Of a stretch of DNA of 64,000 nucleotides, positions 36,979 through 49,300 are shown one piece after another. Both the position numbers and the translations under genes were made by a program. The notes beneath the pieces are model-generated. The model searched no databases, had not been told where the DNA came from, and saw nothing but the letters and a program-made list of their open reading frames with translations. Every line of letters begins with the position of its first letter. The first letter of the stretch is position 1. The DNA comes from Diphasiastrum complanatum (Eukaryota > Streptophyta > Lycopodiopsida > Lycopodiales > Lycopodiaceae), in NCBI GenBank assembly GCA_029204225.1, contig CM055111.1, forward strand, positions 12,173,697 through 12,237,696, in the 5' to 3' direction.

Positions 36979-38144
36979 TGTTGTAAAGCTACCTTTACAA
37001 GCTTTACTTCCGGCGCCACTGGCACCAGCATTGTCTCTGGCACCAGCAGTGCCCCTGCTGCTCCCAGCGCCACTGTGACCAGAATCCAGCCAGCGCCAAG
37101 TTCCTATGGCTGAAAATTTTTTATCGGTTCTAGCGAAGTCCAGAGAGCTCAAATCGATGTGCAATCACCTCACACGATCTAGGCATGATTAAAGGAAGCC
37201 TGGGGATCAATAAATTTTAGAGAGAGAAAATGTTTTTTACCAGCCTGGGTAGAGTACTTGGTATGAGGGGAGGTGGTGAATCCCACCAATACTATAGGGG
37301 AGTGCGGGTTGCGACTCAGGGCGAGCTCCAACCAAGTCTCAGCCTCCCTTGCTGGAATGTTGTCCTAGCACTCACCTTGGCATGCCAACGCCCCGGAGAC
37401 TAGGGTCGGTCACACACTTGAAATGTAACCTTCTTATCAATAAAGTGGGATTTTCCTCAAACTGACTCTGATTACCTTCTGGATTTCAGTGTTCGGTAAA
37501 AGCGCCAGTTGTAAGGCCGCTTCAAACTTTTTAATTTGGCACATAGCTGAGGGTCGTATCCCAGGACACCAACGGTATGCCGTCGGGACCATTCGGTCCG
37601 TAGCGCCAGCAGTATGCTATCGGGACCATTTGGTCCAGGAACTGGTTGTCTCCATATATGTCGCGGCTTGTGGTTCTGAGTGTTCCTTGCATGAACGTGA
37701 ATGGGTTAAGCTCTTGGGGAACGGGCTCTAACCTGTCAGCTGAGTTGGATGGCTTGCTTGGGTGGAAGTTACCTATTTATGGTTGTCCAGTCTGACGTGG
37801 CGCCAAGTTGGCTTCCAGCGCTCGTGACGAAGCTTTTAGTTGGTTAAGTCTGATGTAAGTCAGACCACTTGCTTGGAATGGATGTTACTCATTTGTAACA
37901 AAGCTTGGAGTTGGTTAAGTTTGATGTATGTCGGGCGGCTGGCGTGGAGGGAAGTCACTCACACCGGGACCCCCGATCTGGCATGGCACCAGGTTGGATC
38001 TCAATGTTGGTTTCGAAACTTCAAGTTGGTTAAGTCTGATCTTTGTTGGTGAGTTGGCTGCTTGTATGTCAAGTGGGTGACAAGAGTTGAAGATTGGGAA
38101 GCTAAGTCGTGGTTCCCGGCTCCCTTTGGGATGTCTGCGCTACA
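36979..38144 (+). repeat. 5' LTR of the LARD
   Basis: 1,166 bp, closely matching the 3' copy. It lacks an insertion-like segment (near 40660-40685) in the other LTR, where GACTTTCTAGAGAGAGA is duplicated. Confidence 0.93.
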
Positions 38145-38146
38145 TG

Positions 38147-38159
38147 TGGTATCAGAGCC
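38147..38159 (+). promoter_or_regulatory. Primer binding site of the LARD (tRNA-iMet)
   Basis: TGGTATCAGAGCC lies two bases after the LTR end, a perfect canonical initiator tRNA-Met complement. Confidence 0.92.
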
Positions 38160-38232
38160 GACTGGCCAGTCAGCTATGCGGATCTCACGGAAATGGCCAC
38201 TGTTTGGGGTTCATCAAGACAACTGTTGTGCA

Positions 38233-38650
38233 AGGTGTTGCCCACAGTGTAAGCGCGGGTGCGTCCACGGTTGGGGTAGTCGGCAGAACGGGGGACTTGA
38301 TGAGTCAAGGTGCTGCCCTTGAGGTGTAAGCACGGTCAGTTCTCGCAGTTCGGGTCTGGCGCTGTCTGCACGTAGGACAGATTAGGCAGTGTGTTGCCAT
38401 TAGGTTGGTGTAAGCACGGTCTGTGCCTTGTGGAGTGCGAAGCGACATATTCGAACTGTACGGGTTAACCATTGATACAGAGATGCTGCTCGAATTCGGG
38501 TGTAAAGCACAGGTGGTTAGCTGCCAGTGCGGGATAGTTGCCGATCGTTTAGCTATAAGGGCTATCGACCAAAAAGTGGTGGGGCGTGACTGAGGCAATG
38601 TGTTGCTTAATGGTGAAAGCACGGATAGTTGGAGAGGTGTCCTATGTGGG
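38233..38650 (+). repeat. Degenerate repeats in LARD leader: GTGTTGCC...GTGTAAGCACGG
   Basis: Four diverged copies of a GTG(T/C)TGCC block followed within about 15 bases by GTGTAAGC(A/G)CGG. They start near 38233, 38309, 38389 and 38598. They lie just downstream of the primer site, where packaging or dimerisation signals are usual; that role is inference. Confidence 0.55.
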
Positions 38651-38659
38651 CTGATTCTG

Positions 38660-40392
38660 TGATCGATTTGTATGGGCGCGGCCAGGCAAAGGTCCGTTGG
38701 CAGGACCATCTCAAAGGGGGACCTTGTCTTTATTACTTGTTAGTAAACTTGCCTGAGTGTCTTGCTTGCATGTATTTGTGGTGAGTCTTAGTACTCGTGC
38801 TTTGCCTGGTTTGCATGATTGCTTGTGATACAAGGAGCTTATGGCTCGAGAAAGAACCTTTCTTTTGAAGGCTGATATCATCAAACAAAGAGGACTACAG
38901 AATCTGTGGGGCGAATTTGCAGTTCAAGTACTCGCATGTGAACGGCAACGAAACGACTCAATGTTTGCAAAGGATGGATGGCTAGCCTGTTTCTTGGGTT
39001 AGTTTCATTTGCGACAACGCCCACCAGACGCAAGCAGGAAGTCAAAAGTTGGAAAGGGCAATTTCAGGGGAGATCTTTTATGGAGCAGTTGGTCTTCATT
39101 TGGGACGGCCACCTTCGGAACTGAAACTCACTGAGCATGGGTGATATCCAGTATTAGTTGGGTTTTTCTTCAAAGGGGAAAGACTAGGATCCTCTTCAAA
39201 GATTGGCAACAAGTTGGATCGAGCCATAATCCTAGCAGATGGGAAGCAAAGTGTTGGAAAGGCTTTTTGTCTGATGAACTCTACTCTAAGTCCGGTCAGC
39301 TGATATTATAAGCAAGAGGGGAACTATCACACACACCTCTCTCTTGGGGCAAATTTTGAATGAAAGTTGATCAAAACGGGGGCAAATTCAAGGTGACCTA
39401 GCCGTACTCACAGGAGGAGACTAGCGAACTTTGGACCTAATAAGTTGACAAGTTTTTGTTGCGGAATGGAAAGTTTGTTATAGGCTTTCTCTTGACCAAC
39501 AATGATGAGGAAACATATGAGTACGCTGGCTTGTGTTACGTGTAAGGTAGCTGATCAATGAAGGAACTGTGAAAGTTGAGTCTTGCATGAGAGACTTGGT
39601 ACTTCAAACGAACGCTAAGGGACAGTTCGTGTTGAGATCGGACTAGTGCAAACTCTGGGTGCATGTGTCTGATTCAAAGAGAGCTACTTGAAGCCAAGCT
39701 CGATGTACACTTCTTGTTTTGACTGTGAGGCAACTGACCAGTGATGGAATTGTGAAAGTCAAGTTTTGCGAGACGGACATGGTGCTTCAAACAAACGCGA
39801 AGAGATAGTTCATATGCGGATCAAACTGGTGCGACCCTTTGGCTCTCCTGCCTACCTTAAAGAGCCAAGAAGGAAAAGTATTAAGATCAAACTGGGACAA
39901 GGAGAGAAATCCAGACGTGAAAGCAACAAGGCACGGAGTGGACCATAAAGTGGGCAATCAAACGATAAATCCTTTGGCTCAGGGAGCCTTGATACCTGTG
40001 CGGAACTGATCAAATCTGGAGCTCAGGGAGCTCAACACAAAGTGCATCAAGGACAAATCAGGAGCTCAAAGGAGTTCCAAAAGTCAAAAAGTCAGAAGCG
40101 ACAGGGGCGAACATTTCACAGAAAGGCCTCTGTCACCAGTTCATAAGGTTCTTGGGTTTTACATTAAGCGATATAAAATCTACGCTTTTTCCAAGACAAA
40201 GAGATATTTTCAAGTTATGTAATTTTTCAGTACAAAGAGCTGAGCCTCTGACTTGTGGTGTGCCAGCTTCAATGTTAATAAAAAGTGGCAAGTAAATTGA
40301 GTATTGTGCCAAGTAGCTTAAATGTATAGTTATTTTAATTGGGAGACACCTTTACTTTAAACCTGACATCTGATGAGGACATCAGATTTTAT
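38660..40392 (+). other. LARD interior without recognisable genes
   Basis: No gag, protease, RT or integrase motif in any frame. It contains a tandem repeat with period about 183 bp (copies at 39541-39655 and 39724-39838, sharing the order GCTGATCAATGAAGGAA-like, GACTTGGTACTTCAAAC-like and GGGACAGTTCGT-like blocks). Confidence 0.6.
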
Positions 40393-40406
40393 AAAGGTGG
40401 GGTGGA
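40393..40406 (+). promoter_or_regulatory. Polypurine tract of the LARD
   Basis: AAAGGTGGGGTGGA ends exactly at the 3' LTR. A small inverted repeat TCTGATGAGGACATCAGA lies just before it. Confidence 0.8.
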
Positions 40407-41604
40407 TGTTCTAAAGCTACCTTTACAAGCTTTACTTCCGGCACCACTGGCGCCAGCATTGTCCCCGGCGCCAGCAGCGCCCCTGCTGCTCCCGGCGCCA
40501 CTGTGACCAGAATCCAGCCGGCGCCAAGTTCCTATGGCTAAAAATCTTTGATCGGTTCTAGCGAAGTCCAGAGAGCTCAAATCGATGTGCAATCACCTCA
40601 CACGATCTAGGCATGATTAAAGGAAGCCTGGGGATCACTAAATTCTAGAGAGAGAAAATGACTTTCTAGAGAGAGAAAACATGCCTTACCAGCCTGGGTA
40701 GAGTACTTGGTATGAGGGGAGGTGGCGAATCCCACCAATACTATAGGAGAGTGCGGGTTGCGACTCAGGACGAGCTCCAACCAAGTCTCAGCCTCCCTTG
40801 CTGGAATGTTGTCCTGGCACTCGCCTTGGCATGCCAGCGCCCCGGAGACTAGGGTCGGTCACACACTTGAAATGTAACATTCTCAGATTTATCAATAAAG
40901 TGGGATTTTCCTCAAACTGACTCTGATTACCTTCTGGGTTTCAGTGTTCGGTAAAAGCGCCAGTTGTAAGGCCGTTTCAAACTTTTTAATTTGGCACATA
41001 GTTGAGGGTCGTATCCCGGGATGCCAGCGGTATGTCGTCGGGACCATTCGGTCCGTTGCGCCAGCGGTATGCTGTCGGGACCATTTGGTCCAGGAACTGG
41101 TTGTCTCCATATATGTCGCAGCTTGTGGTTCTGAGTGTTCCTTGCATGAACATGAATGGGTTAAGCTCTTGGGGAACGGGCTCTAACCTGTCGGCTGAGT
41201 TGGATGGCTTGCTTGGATGGAAGTTACCTGTTTATGGTTGTCCAGTCTGGCGTGGCGCCAGGTTGGCTTCCAGCGCTCGTGATGAAGCTTTCAGTTGGTT
41301 AAGTCTGATGTAAGTCAAATCGCTTGCTTGGAATGGATGTTACTCGTTTGTAACGAAGCTTCGAGTAGATTAAGTTTGATGTATGTCGGGCGGCTGGCGC
41401 GGAGGGAAGTCACCCACATCGGGACCCCCGATCTGGCATGGCGCCAAGTTGGATCTCAATGTTGGTTTCGGAACTTCAAGTTGGTTAAGTCTGATCTTTG
41501 TTGGCGCGTTAGCTGCTTGTATGTCAAGTGGGTTTGGATGACAAAGTTGAAGGCTGGGAAGCTAAGTCGTGGTTCCCGGCTCCCTTTGGGATGTCTGCGC
41601 TACA
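40407..41604 (+). repeat. 3' LTR of the LARD
   Basis: 1,198 bp, near-identical to 36979-38144, followed by CTCAT. The open frames inside are repeated in both LTRs and do not resemble proteins. Confidence 0.93.
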
Positions 41605-41789
41605 CTCATCTACTGCACTTCTGAGAGGCAAAACGCTGGTTTGACCATTGATCCCTTAAAAAAAATTCAGCCATAAGCTATTTTTCCCCAAAAAAAAAAA
41701 AAAAAAAAAATTGCAATTTTGGATTCAGAATCGCGATTCGCGAATCGCAGACCTAGCGAATCGCGATTCGGTGCATCTATGGTCAATAT

Positions 41790-43377
41790 TAAGATTAATA
41801 TTTTAAATGATAAGGTACGTGTGGACAAAAAGCTTTACCACATTGATAAGGAAAAATTATCGACTTGCATTCACAAAATCATTTCATATATGTTTTTTTC
41901 CCATAATTCTCTCACACTTTTTGTTCCATAATGTTGCAAAAAATGTGGAAAATGATCAATAAAAGAGAATATATATGGGAAATGGACCACATGGATCATC
42001 ATGTGTCGTTTGGGGTATTGATGTCCAACAAACAAGTAAAATATACAATAAATTATACCACACAAACAAAATTCTCCTAATTGTTCTACAATTACCCATC
42101 ATACCCATTGATTCAACACTCCATATCAGCCAACACTAAATCCGTATTTCAATTTTTCTCAGTTCGCCACTTCACCCTAGAACGTTTTGCAAAAATAAAC
42201 AAGCACATTACTGTCTTACACAGAGATAACCTACACAGCCCAATAAAGAAATCGGAGGGTTAAGAGTCAGGAGGTTATTCAATAGAAGATCATAACCCTA
42301 GCTGAACTAGAGCTACCTTCAACCAAGACCAATTTGGAATTGGCTGGAGTAGAAGTTCTCAGAGTTGCCAATTGATAGTGTTTCCCTCAGAATTGAGCTG
42401 CTAGAAGGTAAGGGTATAAGCCTTAAAAAAGTTGCAACTTCTGAAAAAGTCAAAGAAACTACTCTGAGTTCTGCACCTATTATTCAATGTTTTGATCAGA
42501 CTCACCCCGCATTCATCAATTTTAGACTAGGAGTCTAAAGTGGATCGAATGAACTGCAAATACAATAACAGAAAACAGCTTATGCATGGAGATTCAGACC
42601 CAAGCAACTGAACTATTTCTTCTAAGTGCTCCGATCATTAATGCAACCACCAATTTGTTTCTAGGAGATCATTATTCAAAACGTCTGATAAAGAATGCTG
42701 CAGCCAGAGATAAATTTTAAAAAATCAGCATGATGGAAATGATAAAAGTCATGCATTTATATGGAAAGCAGTTGCAAGATATAACATATATGTTCACCTT
42801 ACTTGACAATGACATATGCAAAAAATTTGTGCTTTCTACCATAAGACAAAAGCTCACTTACATCGCATACAAGTTGGGAGCAGAATCTCCAGTACATTCA
42901 CCACCTCGAAGTGCAACCTTTCTCGTTCTCGAGAAACTGGCCTCTCTTCAAGGTTGTTGTATATGGTCGTATTCAATGTATTTTATAAGTTCACATACAC
43001 TTGACTGAGATACGTAATAGTACCAAAGATACGATTTTGAAATATCTATTCACAAAAGATCTGGTTGTTGACTTTTTATGCTGTGCATGTCTGTATGCTA
43101 CTATCACCAGTAGAATAACCTAAAATGGTCAATCTGCGACCATAACAAAGAAATTTATAAAGTTCCCCACTGGATTTGAGCTAATATAGAAACTGAATCT
43201 ACTCCAAGCTCCTGATATTGTCATGCTTGGAATGCACACTGTCGCATGAGACCAGTCAATTAGATCAACCGAAGCAAAACCGAGTTATAACTTGGGTCTA
43301 CGGAACCCTTTTAAACAAACGCAAATGTGAAAATGCATGGTCATTGAGGATTTCTGATTCAATGTTGCATTACACCT
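41790..43377. other. Downstream flank of VPS32; no other gene recognised
   Basis: AT-rich. The 3' untranslated region of VPS32 must lie at the upper end of this interval (minus strand), but its polyadenylation site cannot be fixed by eye. Confidence 0.45.
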
Positions 43378-46300
43378 CTACATTGCCATTTCTGCCTGCA
43401 ATCCTGCCAGTTCGTCATCTGATTCAGTCTTCTGAGATGCCACTTTCTGAGCAGATGTAGGTGGACCCTCTTTAGCGGGAGAAGTGCTTGCAGGTTGTAG
43501 CAACTGCTCTTCCAACTCTGCTCCTTCTAGCTCTTCTAATTCAGCCTCGAGTTCATCCTAATGCCAGCAAAATTCGAAACCATTTATAGAACCAAACCAG
43601 TGAAGGACACAAATGAACAAGATACAGAAGGATAAGTTTGATAGAAACATCGTGGGCAATCACAAAAATTGACAAGGATGTAAAAGACACAGTAACAACA
43701 TCTTAAAGGAATGATAATGCAAATAAAACTGTAACTTTACAGCTACAAAAGCTTTCACCAAATAGCCAGAAGACTGTTGTCACCAATATATTGGGTTTTA
43801 ACTTAGCAATACATACATCATCAAAGTCTGCAGCAGCCCCAATAGGTGCTGACAGTGCTTCCTGAATCTGCTTCACGTTTTCAGTCTGCTCGTTGATTTC
43901 ATCCATTGTCTTATCTACATCATCTATATTCCTGCATCAGTTTTTACATATGAATATGGAAAAAGAGAATGCTTGAAAACTCAAAAATGAAAACTATATA
44001 AAGAATAACAAAGGTTAACAACCCTCTAGTATTATCTTACAACTTGTGTGGAACTGATAAAAGGTGCCCTACGTGGCTTTCTGAATGGCCTTCATAGCAG
44101 TTGCTCCACTTCTTAAAGCATCCACAGTTTCTGTTGTCACCTTGGCTCCCTCTAGCATGATCATCTGAAAACCATTTACAATTAAAAAAAATTAAGAAGA
44201 TCAGAATGAAAGCTGGAAGACCAACTTAGCATTTTGATTGTTAGTTATGGATTCACTATGAATGTTATTTATGAGTAGCATCGTGTATGAGTAAAAGATG
44301 TTGTAAGGACCTATCAACTATAAACAATCTGCAGACTAGGCCTGTGATTGGGCTGGGTGATCAACGTTTGCTAAAACTTGGTTGCAAGGTACACTTCATG
44401 CAACCATTACTTGCAAGCACAAACCATATTCGAGACAGAATCTTCGAAGATTGGCAGGATCAAGAGATCAACTAAACACCCAGTTTCATCAAATAGCTGA
44501 ATTAGACAAGTCTCAAGTTGTAAGATTGCCACAAATTGAACAACTAAATAAGTGTTTCCTCTAGTAGGGTCACAAAACCTTGAACTTAAGAGGCAAAAGA
44601 GCTACACAACTTAGCCCAACTTAATACTATGCAGATCTACAGATACAAATTTATGTTAGCATTTACCATATATGCAATATGAATAACCTTTTAACATACT
44701 TGAAAAACTCCCTTCAGAAGACGTCATTATATTTTACTAGTGTTTGCTATAGACACTACCCAGAAGTTGAAAACTGTACAAAAGGTCATACACTTTTGAA
44801 TGACAAATCCTTGATATTGTGTCTTTTACCATCAGTTTTCATACTCTTACTCTGCCTACCTGATCATGGACACGAAGTTGATAATTCCCAAGCTGCTGAA
44901 CCTGAACTTCATAAAGCTTCTTCCTCTTTAGACAGGCAATTGCAGCTGCACAAACAGGTTGTAAACTGGACCTCAGCTACATTTGATACAATTTTGTAAG
45001 ATTGCAAAATTATTCAACATGTAAAAAAAATTTACTTGAAATGGTTATCAATACTAAAAGATTGTGATCAGAGATGAAGAATGGACACAGAATAGCACGA
45101 TGGCCACTCATAAATATAGCAACACTGAATTCTGATTGATTCAGTACTTAGAAGCCCATTCTGAGCAAAATGGGTCGGAACGTTCGTTCCCCCCGTTCCT
45201 ACGTTCTGGAACGTACTGGCTCGAAACGAGTTAGTGCAAGTTAAAAAAAAAAATGATAAACGACCCTGCTGGCCCGCGCATTCTGCATTTCACAGATGAT
45301 ACGACCCTGCTGGCCTGCGCATCCTGCATTTCACAGATGCTGGCCCGCGAACGGCTGATCGTTAACGGGCAACTAATCGTTTTGCAGTTGACAGCAAGCT
45401 TGCAAGTGTGTGTTCATAATTAACGGCCAACTAATTTCACAACAGCTGATCGTTTTGTCGCTGTATTGCTGCGGATACATACATTTCTCAAAGCTGGGTC
45501 GGAACCGTTATATGCTCTTGCAGTCTCATCTGTATGCAAGGACGTGTTGATATTTTAGGAAGTTTATAGATAAAAACATCATACAGGACAGCATCTTTCA
45601 GGCACATCCATAACTCAGCAGAGCACACGTAAAATGCTGAATGACCAATTTTTTTCCTTTTCCTAAGCATGTACTAACAAGAACACGGACAGAAATGTAG
45701 CTCCGAAACATATTTACGTTAGATGCTCCACCGTAATTTGCTCAAAGCTGGGTCGGAACGGACCCCTTGTAAACATTTACGTTTTTTTTTTTTAATTTTT
45801 TTGCCCACGTTCCGAAACGGAACGCGTTCTGGAACCAGAACGCGTTCCGTTCCGGAACGGGCAACTAAGATTCAGTATGTAAACACAAGTTCGTCCAAAT
45901 TCCTGGGTACAGATTAGTTTTCTCTAGCTGTAAAAATCTTCAAGATTCCAGGTGTCTATTGACACTTTCATAGCAATAGACACCTGGAATCTTGATCTAT
46001 AAATGTCTGAGATCTAAGATCTTCAAGTATGACAACATTCAGAGACCAAGTTGTAAAGTGCCCGCCTAGTCCTAAGTATTATGGAGCCATATAAAAATAC
46101 GTTCTCAAACCTCAAACATGAACTCAATTTCTTGACTTCAACATAATTTCCTTTTATAGAGGTCTATATAGACCTCATATTATTAATACTTCCTCACATC
46201 CACCTTGGAGGAGAAGTGGATCTAAGATTGTTGCTTCTTAATCACCTAAGCATGCTACTCGGCCTTCAGGACCATGGTATGCTACTATTATCCCTTTTTA

Positions 46301-49300
46301 TTGTTGGTTGACCTCCTGCTACTTCTAAACCAAAGTTCTTTCAGCGATATGCTCCAGCTGAGCATATTTCTCAGTTAAAGAATGCGATCTGAATTCATTT
46401 TTTTGTGGGAAGATCACAATGATCTACTTGACGATTCAAGCAGGAAAATTCAGGTTTTGGGATCTTTAACCCTTGATGATTGAAATTTACGCTTAGACTT
46501 ACTATATGGTAATGTAGAGCAGTCATGATACTAATAATAGAAAATACATATTAGCATTGAACTCGAAAAGAATCAACCAACTATGGTTCATACTTCAGTT
46601 TTACTGCATATGACTTTAAACTAAAATCCCAGAATTGAAATTGACTTAGGTTAGCATTTGTACGTTAGGGTGCAAGAAATTTCAAATCAATAGGTAAATT
46701 AGAATGCTAGAAGATTTAAATGAATGAAGGTCCATAGGCTGCATATGGATTTACACCTGATCCCAGAAAATTAGAATTGACTAGAATTTACACAATTTAA
46801 GTCAGAATGCCAGAAAGTCCCAAATTGATTAGGGATATATTGTATTTTGTATGACATTATATGTATCAACAAGACCTTAATTCGTATAACACCTGATGGA
46901 TAAACAAATGTGAAACAAATTACATAAGCAAACATACGAATCAATTCAGAACAGTTGGAGCTACACAGCTGATGGTTCAATCTGGCCAGAAATTTCACGT
47001 TCCAAGTATAAGCGACCAGATCATCCAGCTAAGGATTGTAAGCAACATTTAATGCTATGGCTGCTCCTCACATTTGACGCTGATGAGGATGATTCGGAGC
47101 TTGATATTCATATTCTTCATGACTCCCCACATGTTTCTTTTAATGATGACGTGTGCGATCCTTAGCTTATGCTACTTGAGCTGGTAGAGCAGAAGCACGA
47201 CACATTCAACTAAGAGTTCAGATGTTGAGAGTGTTATGGGCATACATTGCATAGTCCGATTTTCCCTGTTATGGCCATATGAGTACCTGCAACTTACTAG
47301 GTTCTCAATTGTTTTTACAGACCTAATTTGCTATTTTTTTAACCCCCTTGATTTAGATAAGATTATTTCAATAGATAAGGCTAAATGCCTAATATGGAAA
47401 CTTCTAGATTCTTTCCATTTCAATATGAATAGGTCCAGGTATCTACCATTTCCAAGATTATGAGTTTGGAGTCCTGAGCTTCTTGTAGGGGAGTTCTTAG
47501 TTGATGACCTTCTTAGGCTATCAGGAGCAATTGTTGATCTTCTTAGTTGGAGATTGCTTGTGTGAATGCCTTTTGCTGTCTTATGATTCATTTAATACCA
47601 ATATTTGTGATTGAATTCATAATAGAGAGTGTATTGCCTTGACTAATATAGGGAGTGTTAGAAATGGACATCTACGGTACCAATGTTATGATTCAGCTAG
47701 TAGGCTAGCTCAAAAAGAGTGTCTCTAAAAAATGTTACTCTCATGATAGTGGAGAAGTATTAGTGGCATGACGTCATAGAACATATAAGCATAGTTGCCC
47801 ATTTTGAAACGAGCCTTGATAACAAAAAAAGGTAGTACCTTCTTTTTTCAATTTATATGCAAGTTTGGCTTTTTTTTATCAGATTTTGAGGCCAAAAGTA
47901 CATCCTCCATCCATACAAATGTGCTGTTGGACATATATATGCTTTGCTCTACGTATCAAAGAGAAGCAGCAACAGCATTTGGGGCACTGGGTCTAAGCAA
48001 ACTGCAGTCAGCACCTTTGAATCCCTTGAACATTGGGTCTCATTGCCTACAGAACAAAAGAGTCTTTTCAACATTGATCAAATTATCAAAAGACGTTACT
48101 GTTTAAATTTATCCAGATTGCATATGCATGGAGTGTAAAGTGAACATAAGGTTGATCCTGGAATTGGATGGCTAGGACTGTGGACAGAACTAAAATCAGC
48201 AGAGATGGTGGGGACGAGATTCAAATTTCAATCATCTTGAAAGGTACTATGATGATTGATGGGTACTACAGAATAACCACGTTCTTGATTGTTCTTCGGA
48301 GGGAACCAAAGTCTGGTGATTGAAAGATGTGAAGCCAAGACAAGACCTCATTATTGGTTAATGAAGAGGGATGTAGGGCCTGAAGTGAAGGTCTACGTGT
48401 CTGGAAAAACACAGCCAGGGATCTGAATCCTGATTTTGAAAGTTGGTGATTGCTACTTCCAAAAATTGGCTTTTCCATCCAAACTTGGTTAAACAAGTAG
48501 CATACTTTTGTGTATTTAAAAACGCATAATCAGGAAATCTAGTTCAAACATCAATTCAGGTCCCGAGAATAACAACTGAAACATGGCATACCTCTCTTCT
48601 TTTTTAAACGTGTGTAGTCTTTCGCTTTTTCAAATTCTATGGCAATTTTCTTCTGCACCACCTTCTCTTTCTTTTCCAGCATTTCAAGTGTCTGTAGAAC
48701 AAGGATCATAACTTTATCACTGATACAGTATCCTACAACGTCCAGCAGTAACCTCCAAACAACCTAGGCATCAAGTGCCAAAACCAAAACTTCTACAGGA
48801 ACTCACCTCCAGAAACCATAACTACAAGAAATAAAAAGAGAACAAGAATTTGATCCACAAATCATCTAGAACCACGCACCCACCCACAAGATATGAGGCA
48901 ATGAACTTCCCATGTAGCATACTTCACTACCACATTATCGCGTCCAAGTACAACTACTCCGGGCAAGATGATAAATCTATTCTGGAAGATGCACATCAGT
49001 TGATAGATTCATTGCCTGAAGGCACTGATTCAAAACATTCTTAGGGGAAAAGGGATCATATTAAGGGACAAGCATCTGCAGCTTGAAATGCTCAATCAAT
49101 AAGCTTGTGAAAATGAAATCGGAAGCGTAATTCAGACAGAGTTTCAGTTACTCAGTAATTCTGTGTGAGTTGCTAGCATAAAGGCTGATTCGAGACCTAC
49201 CACTGGGTTTGAGAATTGCAGACAATGGAGCAGGGGGCCATGGGAACTATCTAAGGTAAAGACAATCCATAAGCCCTCACTATGTAGTAATCTCAAGTCT

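Larger units (their letters stand above)
36979..41604 (+). mobile_element. Complete non-autonomous LTR retrotransposon (LARD) inside the hAT element
   Basis: Two LTRs (36979-38144, 1,166 bp; 40407-41604, 1,198 bp) start TGTT(G/C)TAAAGCTACC and end TGTCTGCGCTACA. A perfect 5-bp duplication CTCAT flanks them (36974-36978 and 41605-41609). A tRNA-iMet primer site follows the first LTR and a purine tract precedes the second, fixing plus orientation. The 2.26-kb interior has no gag or pol motifs, which defines a large retrotransposon derivative that depends on another element's proteins. Confidence 0.92.
36344..41781. mobile_element. hAT-type DNA element (non-autonomous), split by a nested LTR element
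   Basis: Terminal inverted repeats CATAGATGCACC...GGTGCATCTATG are bordered by a perfect 8-bp target duplication GTCAATAT (36336-36343 and 41782-41789). An 8-bp duplication and CA...TG ends fit the hAT superfamily. Subterminal sequence is full of palindromic GAATCGCGATTC-type motifs (36356-36440 and 41718-41770) next to T-runs/A-runs. Without the nested LARD (36979-41604 plus TSD) the element is only about 810 bp. I see no transposase, so it would have moved with enzyme from elsewhere. Confidence 0.85.

Noticed and set aside
37489-38329. Several 60-100 codon frames between 36.9 and 38.3 kb and again at 40.4-41.6 kb
   Set aside because: They recur because both are LTRs of the LARD. They show no protein family features.
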